A stretch of 64,000 bases of DNA from assembly GCF_037023735.1 (NCBI RefSeq), contig NZ_CP146069.1, positions 3,141,501 to 3,205,500 on the forward strand. The letters are read 5' to 3'. The notes beneath the pieces were generated by a model that was given only the letters and a program-made list of their open reading frames with translations, was not told the origin of the DNA and ran no database searches. This DNA comes from Roseovarius sp. S88 (GTDB taxonomy: Bacteria > Pseudomonadota > Alphaproteobacteria > Rhodobacterales > Rhodobacteraceae). Of the stretch, positions 60,807-64,000 are shown piece after piece (the stretch's first letter is position 1; the number at the start of each line of letters is the position of its first letter). The position numbers and the translations under genes were made by a program.

Positions 60807-62740
60807 TCCGCAGCGCTTTCCGCTTCTGGTTCCGGTTCTTCGGGGGATGCACCTACATCTTCACCCTGAGCTTTGTTTTGAACCTCTTCTTCCATCGCTT
60901 CAAGCGTTGTCTGCTCTTCCTTGATGGGTTCTGGACGGATCACCCGAAACTCAATGCGCCGATTGGCTTCGCGCCCTTCTTCAGAATCGTTATCCGCAAT
61001 CGGCTTGCTCTCACCGTAACCCTTTGCCGAAATCGACGCGGTCAAAACCTGACGCGACCGAAGCTCATTGAGGATGGTTTGCGCCCGGGCCTGACTCAGC
61101 TGTTCGTTCATGACCTCACGGCCCTGGCTGTCCGTGTGCCCGCCAATTTCCATGCGGATCTCGCCACAGGATTTAACGACCTCCGCGATGTCATCCATGA
61201 TCGCCGCACCAATATCATCAATCGTGGTTTCACTAGGGGCGAAGGTGATTTTCCGCTCCACCTGAATCTGCGCAATCTGTGCCTCGCACTCATCCGGGGT
61301 GGGCAGGCTTGCAATCGGGTCAAGCGCTTCCTGATAGGACACGTCAATTGTGTATCGCTCAGCATCGCCCAGCTTTTGCGCCAGCATCCCTGTGATCGTG
61401 GCCTCCGCCTCCTTGTTCCCGGTTTGGCCGGCGACATCGATGGCATCGGGCGTCACGGTGACAGCCCCATTCGACAGATAGGCCAGTGCCTCCAACGCAG
61501 TCAACGTGCGTACAGTCCAATCGCGCGGCAAGTTTTCGGCCACGCGTGCCGTAGTGTAGACCGCGTCTGAGGCGAACCGCGCCTTCGCAAGGCTGTCGAC
61601 CGTCTCTCGCGCGCGCTCGTTTTCCACACGCCCTCTGATCTGCACCAGCCCTTCAGGCGAAAGCGTCGCAACAAATTCAGGTGCCTGCGCATTTTCCGTC
61701 TCTGGAACCGGCAGAACAGCGTGAAGTGCAAACACGTCCGGCAATGATGTTTCCAGCCGTCCAACCACCGCATCAAACACCGATTCCGATGTGCCATATG
61801 CCGCCACCAGCGAGACATCCGCGTCCGAGAACGTGATGCTGCCATTGCCAATCTCACCCAGCGCATCGATCGCTAGCTCTGCGGCATCGGCCCACTTGGG
61901 CGATGGCACACCAAGCGCCAAAGTGCACTGCGCTTTATAGTCGAGGCCATTGCGCCCTGCTGCGCGCAGAATCCGCTCGCGTGCGGTCTCTGTATCGGCA
62001 GCGCACACATCAAATTTACCGGTGCCGTCTTCTATGGTATAACGCAGGGTAAAGGGCGTCACGACAGGCCTCGGCGCGGAGATATCGAGCGCCAACCGCA
62101 CCCCATCAGGCAAGCGCCGCGCCAGATCAGTTTCCAGCGTTGTTTTATCTTGTTCACTCTCCGCCATAGCCGTGACTTCGACCCGCGAGGCATCCACTGA
62201 AATCTTGGCCCGTTCCAGATCATCCAATGACCGAACCGCATAATCGAGCGCATCCTGCCAAGTCTCGGGTTCTGGATAGTCCGCTGTCTCCAAAAGGTCG
62301 GTGATCTCCTGATCCCCGGTGCGTCGCGCCACATCAAAGAGCAGGTCATCACGATCCATCGAAGCAGGGATCAACCCGATCAATGAGATGCCGCTGTCAT
62401 TTCTCAAAATTTCCACGGAAAAGCGCGGTGGTTCGATACCTGCAGTGTCCTCGACCAGCATCTGGTCGATGATCCGGGCGGATTCCACGACACTTCCGGC
62501 TATCGAGAGGGCCCGAAAGCGCGTCGCCTCGGACGGGGCAGTCCCTGCAAGATAGACCTGCAAGCCATCGGCATCGACCTCCGTCCAGACCATACCGTTT
62601 TCATCGAGCGTATCGCGCACCGCATTGCGCGAATTCTCTTCTATGGCAGACACTGCGAACCGCGCGGCAAACAGACATAGAATAAACGCGACAGCGAAAA
62701 TACCAGCTACCGAAAATACTGAAGACAGGCGCAGATTCAC
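60803..62740 (-). CDS. Inner-membrane-anchored OmpA-C/BON-type envelope protein
   Basis: A 645-residue protein. A single N-terminal helix (VFSVAGIFAVAFILCLFAARF) is followed by a long periplasmic part with several BON-like repeats (GLQVYLAGTAPSEATRFRAL; LVQIRGRVENERARETVDS; AVTVTPDAIDVAGQTGN). The C-terminus, about residues 485-600, is an OmpA-type peptidoglycan-binding domain (MEIGGHTDSQGRE, LSQARAQ, GYGESKPIADN). It is not a beta-barrel protein; it resembles envelope tethers such as mycobacterial ArfA in layout. It probably links the inner membrane to the wall. Confidence 0.85.
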   Translation of the reverse strand: MNLRLSSVFSVAGIFAVAFILCLFAARFAVSAIEENSRNAVRDTLDENGMVWTEVDADGLQVYLAGTAPSEATRFRALSIAGSVVESARIIDQMLVEDTAGIEPPRFSVEILRNDSGISLIGLIPASMDRDDLLFDVARRTGDQEITDLLETADYPEPETWQDALDYAVRSLDDLERAKISVDASRVEVTAMAESEQDKTTLETDLARRLPDGVRLALDISAPRPVVTPFTLRYTIEDGTGKFDVCAADTETARERILRAAGRNGLDYKAQCTLALGVPSPKWADAAELAIDALGEIGNGSITFSDADVSLVAAYGTSESVFDAVVGRLETSLPDVFALHAVLPVPETENAQAPEFVATLSPEGLVQIRGRVENERARETVDSLAKARFASDAVYTTARVAENLPRDWTVRTLTALEALAYLSNGAVTVTPDAIDVAGQTGNKEAEATITGMLAQKLGDAERYTIDVSYQEALDPIASLPTPDECEAQIAQIQVERKITFAPSETTIDDIGAAIMDDIAEVVKSCGEIRMEIGGHTDSQGREVMNEQLSQARAQTILNELRSRQVLTASISAKGYGESKPIADNDSEEGREANRRIEFRVIRPEPIKEEQTTLEAMEEEVQNKAQGEDVGASPEEPEPEAESAAE

Positions 62741-62796
62741 GAAACCACCCTTTTCCTTCCCGCGCCCTATTTAAGCGCCAGTATCCTCAAGTGCAA

Positions 62797-63762
62797 TCAA
62801 ACGAAGAGCGCGATTGCAAAAAACGGCAGGGGAATTAGACCAGCATCCCGGTTTGACCGGAAGAGCCGAAGCAGCACGTCATCGTCATTGGGATCAAACC
62901 GCTGCAGTTGCCAATGCATATGCCACCCGAATGCCCAGGATCCACACAGCGCCAAGAGCAGTGCGATGGGAGAGGCACCGACAACGGCCATGATGACTGC
63001 AAACACCTGCAAAATCACCGCAAGGATGAGAAACCGCAACAGCCAGGCAGGTGACTGTTCCCCAAAAAGCCGCGCTGTGGATTTCACCCCAATGAGCGCG
63101 TCATCTTCGGCATCCTGATGGGCGTAGATCGTATCGTAAAAAAGCGTCCACGAGATACCAGCCAGATAAAGGATCACCGCTGGCAGTTCGAGCTTTCCGC
63201 TATGCGCGGTCCAGGCCAGAAGCGCACCCCAGTTAAACGCAATCCCAAGAAACACCTGCGGCCACCATGTGAAGCGCTTGGCAAATGGATAAACTGCCAC
63301 GGGCAAGAGCGACAGCACACCCAATGCAATCGAAGCCCAGTTGAAGGTGATCAGAATACAAAACGCGATCAAGGCCTGCGCCACCAGCCAGGCAAGGGCC
63401 TGTTTCACGCTCACCTGGCCCGAGGGAATAGGCCGCGACGCCGTGCGCGCCACGCTGCCATCAATGTGACGGTCGGTGATGTCATTCCACGTGCACCCCG
63501 CCCCGCGCATCAGAAAGGCCCCAATCCCACAGCCCACAAAAATCCAAAGATCATGCCAACTCATCTGCCCGTCATGGATCATCGACAAGAGCAGCCCCCA
63601 CCAGCAGGGCAAGAGCAGCAACCATGTGCCAATCGGTCTGTCCGCCCGGGAAAGCCGCAGGTAAGGCCGCGCGGCAGAAGGCGCCAGCCGGTCCACCCAG
63701 TTGTCCTTGACAGCATCCGCTACCTGGCCTGTGGCCTCTGGCGTCTGGTTCTCACCGGTCAT
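62797..63762 (-). CDS. ubiA: 4-Hydroxybenzoate polyprenyltransferase
   Basis: A 321-residue UbiA prenyltransferase with about eight helices. It attaches the polyprenyl chain to 4-hydroxybenzoate in ubiquinone synthesis. The first Asp-rich motif is NDITDRHIDG and the second is YAHQDAEDD. RTASRPIPSGQV is also conserved. The N-terminal 40 residues are hydrophilic. The start codon is only 11 bp from that of the divergent rsmE gene. Confidence 0.94.
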   Translation of the reverse strand: MTGENQTPEATGQVADAVKDNWVDRLAPSAARPYLRLSRADRPIGTWLLLLPCWWGLLLSMIHDGQMSWHDLWIFVGCGIGAFLMRGAGCTWNDITDRHIDGSVARTASRPIPSGQVSVKQALAWLVAQALIAFCILITFNWASIALGVLSLLPVAVYPFAKRFTWWPQVFLGIAFNWGALLAWTAHSGKLELPAVILYLAGISWTLFYDTIYAHQDAEDDALIGVKSTARLFGEQSPAWLLRFLILAVILQVFAVIMAVVGASPIALLLALCGSWAFGWHMHWQLQRFDPNDDDVLLRLFRSNRDAGLIPLPFFAIALFV

Positions 63763-63773
63763 ATGTTGGCCCC

Positions 63774-64000
63774 ATGCGCAACGCGAAGATCAGACTGTAT
63801 GTAGATCAGCCTTTGGGGCAAGGGCAATCCGTTCCGTTGGGAGGCGATCAGGCGCACTACCTCTTTAGTGTCATGCGGCTGGGTCTTGGCGACGTGGTAC
63901 TGGTGTTTGACGGTCATTCCGGCGAATGGCGCGCGACTGTGGCCGAGGCAGGCAAAAAGCGCGGTATTCTAACGGTCGAAGAACAAACCCGCCCACAACA
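63774..64000 (+). CDS. rsmE: 16S rRNA (uracil-1498-N3)-methyltransferase, 5' part (3' end outside window)
   Basis: The first 75 codons of RsmE, which methylates U1498 in helix 44 of 16S rRNA. The N-terminal PUA-like domain is seen: KIRLYVDQPLGQGQSV, DQAHYLFSVMRLGLGD, VVLVFDGHSGEWRATV. The SPOUT catalytic domain lies beyond the window. A ribosome site is not obvious. Confidence 0.9.
   Translation, partial: MRNAKIRLYVDQPLGQGQSVPLGGDQAHYLFSVMRLGLGDVVLVFDGHSGEWRATVAEAGKKRGILTVEEQTRPQ

Overview
The window looks like a chromosomal segment of a Rhodobacterales alphaproteobacterium of the Roseobacter type. The reasons are the chvI-chvG-hprK-rapZ-PTS locus, the linked etfB-etfA-hydroxybutyryl-CoA dehydrogenase genes, a methylsuccinyl-CoA dehydrogenase-like gene (ethylmalonyl-CoA pathway), a tripartite ATP-independent (TRAP) transporter, a BciA-type 8-vinyl reductase, and families common in that group (DUF6473, DUF1491, YtoQ, twin-helix HIG1). 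No rRNA, tRNA, CRISPR array, transposase, integrase or phage gene was seen. Most of the window is core genome, densely packed on both strands. A few small stretches look accessory.

Layout. 1-5.9 kb: 3' end of a P450, a secreted YHS protein, parC, an SH3 protein, an SDR, a twin-helix protein and the cobalamin adenosyltransferase. 6-9.8 kb: etfBA, a DUF6473 gene and 3-hydroxybutyryl-CoA dehydrogenase. 9.8-15.3 kb (minus strand): an acyltransferase, then the regulatory block ptsH, EIIA-Man, rapZ, hprK, chvG, chvI. This block is divergent from pckA (15.75-17.35 kb) across a 403-bp control region holding a repeated operator-like motif. 17.4-18.6 kb: a less ordinary stretch with an 11-bp tandem repeat and an orphan ORF lacking a clear start codon. 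18.6-27.7 kb: ytoQ, a methyltransferase/LysR divergent pair, a hypothetical gene, pheT, a TauE exporter, the mcd-like gene and a secreted protein. 27.8-32.7 kb: a TRAP operon with an appended SLAC1-type channel and an FAH-family hydrolase.

32.9-37.2 kb: a 2H-phosphoesterase-like gene, an unannotated 47-codon membrane peptide, a strongly structured intergenic RNA candidate with two terminators, a TetR/META pair, and recO-DUF1491-era. 37.2-49.1 kb: bciA, a methyltransferase-like gene, two tandem paralogous EamA transporters, an ABC exporter, a Rieske oxygenase, and an argE/thiolase/prpE operon. 49.3-57.3 kb (minus strand): rnc-lepB-acpS-hydrolase-pdxJ, DUF2062, the (p)ppGpp enzyme and rpoZ. 57.6-64 kb: rpmB, a sirtuin, a site-2 protease, an Asp/Glu-racemase relative lacking both catalytic cysteines, an inner-membrane OmpA/BON protein with a coiled-coil partner, ubiA and the start of rsmE.

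How it fits together. Carbon assimilation is a theme. PrpE, thiolase, 3-hydroxybutyryl-CoA dehydrogenase, the Mcd-like enzyme, ETF and the B12 adenosyltransferase fit acetyl-CoA/propionyl-CoA flow through the ethylmalonyl-CoA pathway. PckA draws gluconeogenic flux and sits next to the ChvGI/HPr-kinase regulators. Functional names come from recognising motifs and family-typical sequence by eye; no database search was possible.
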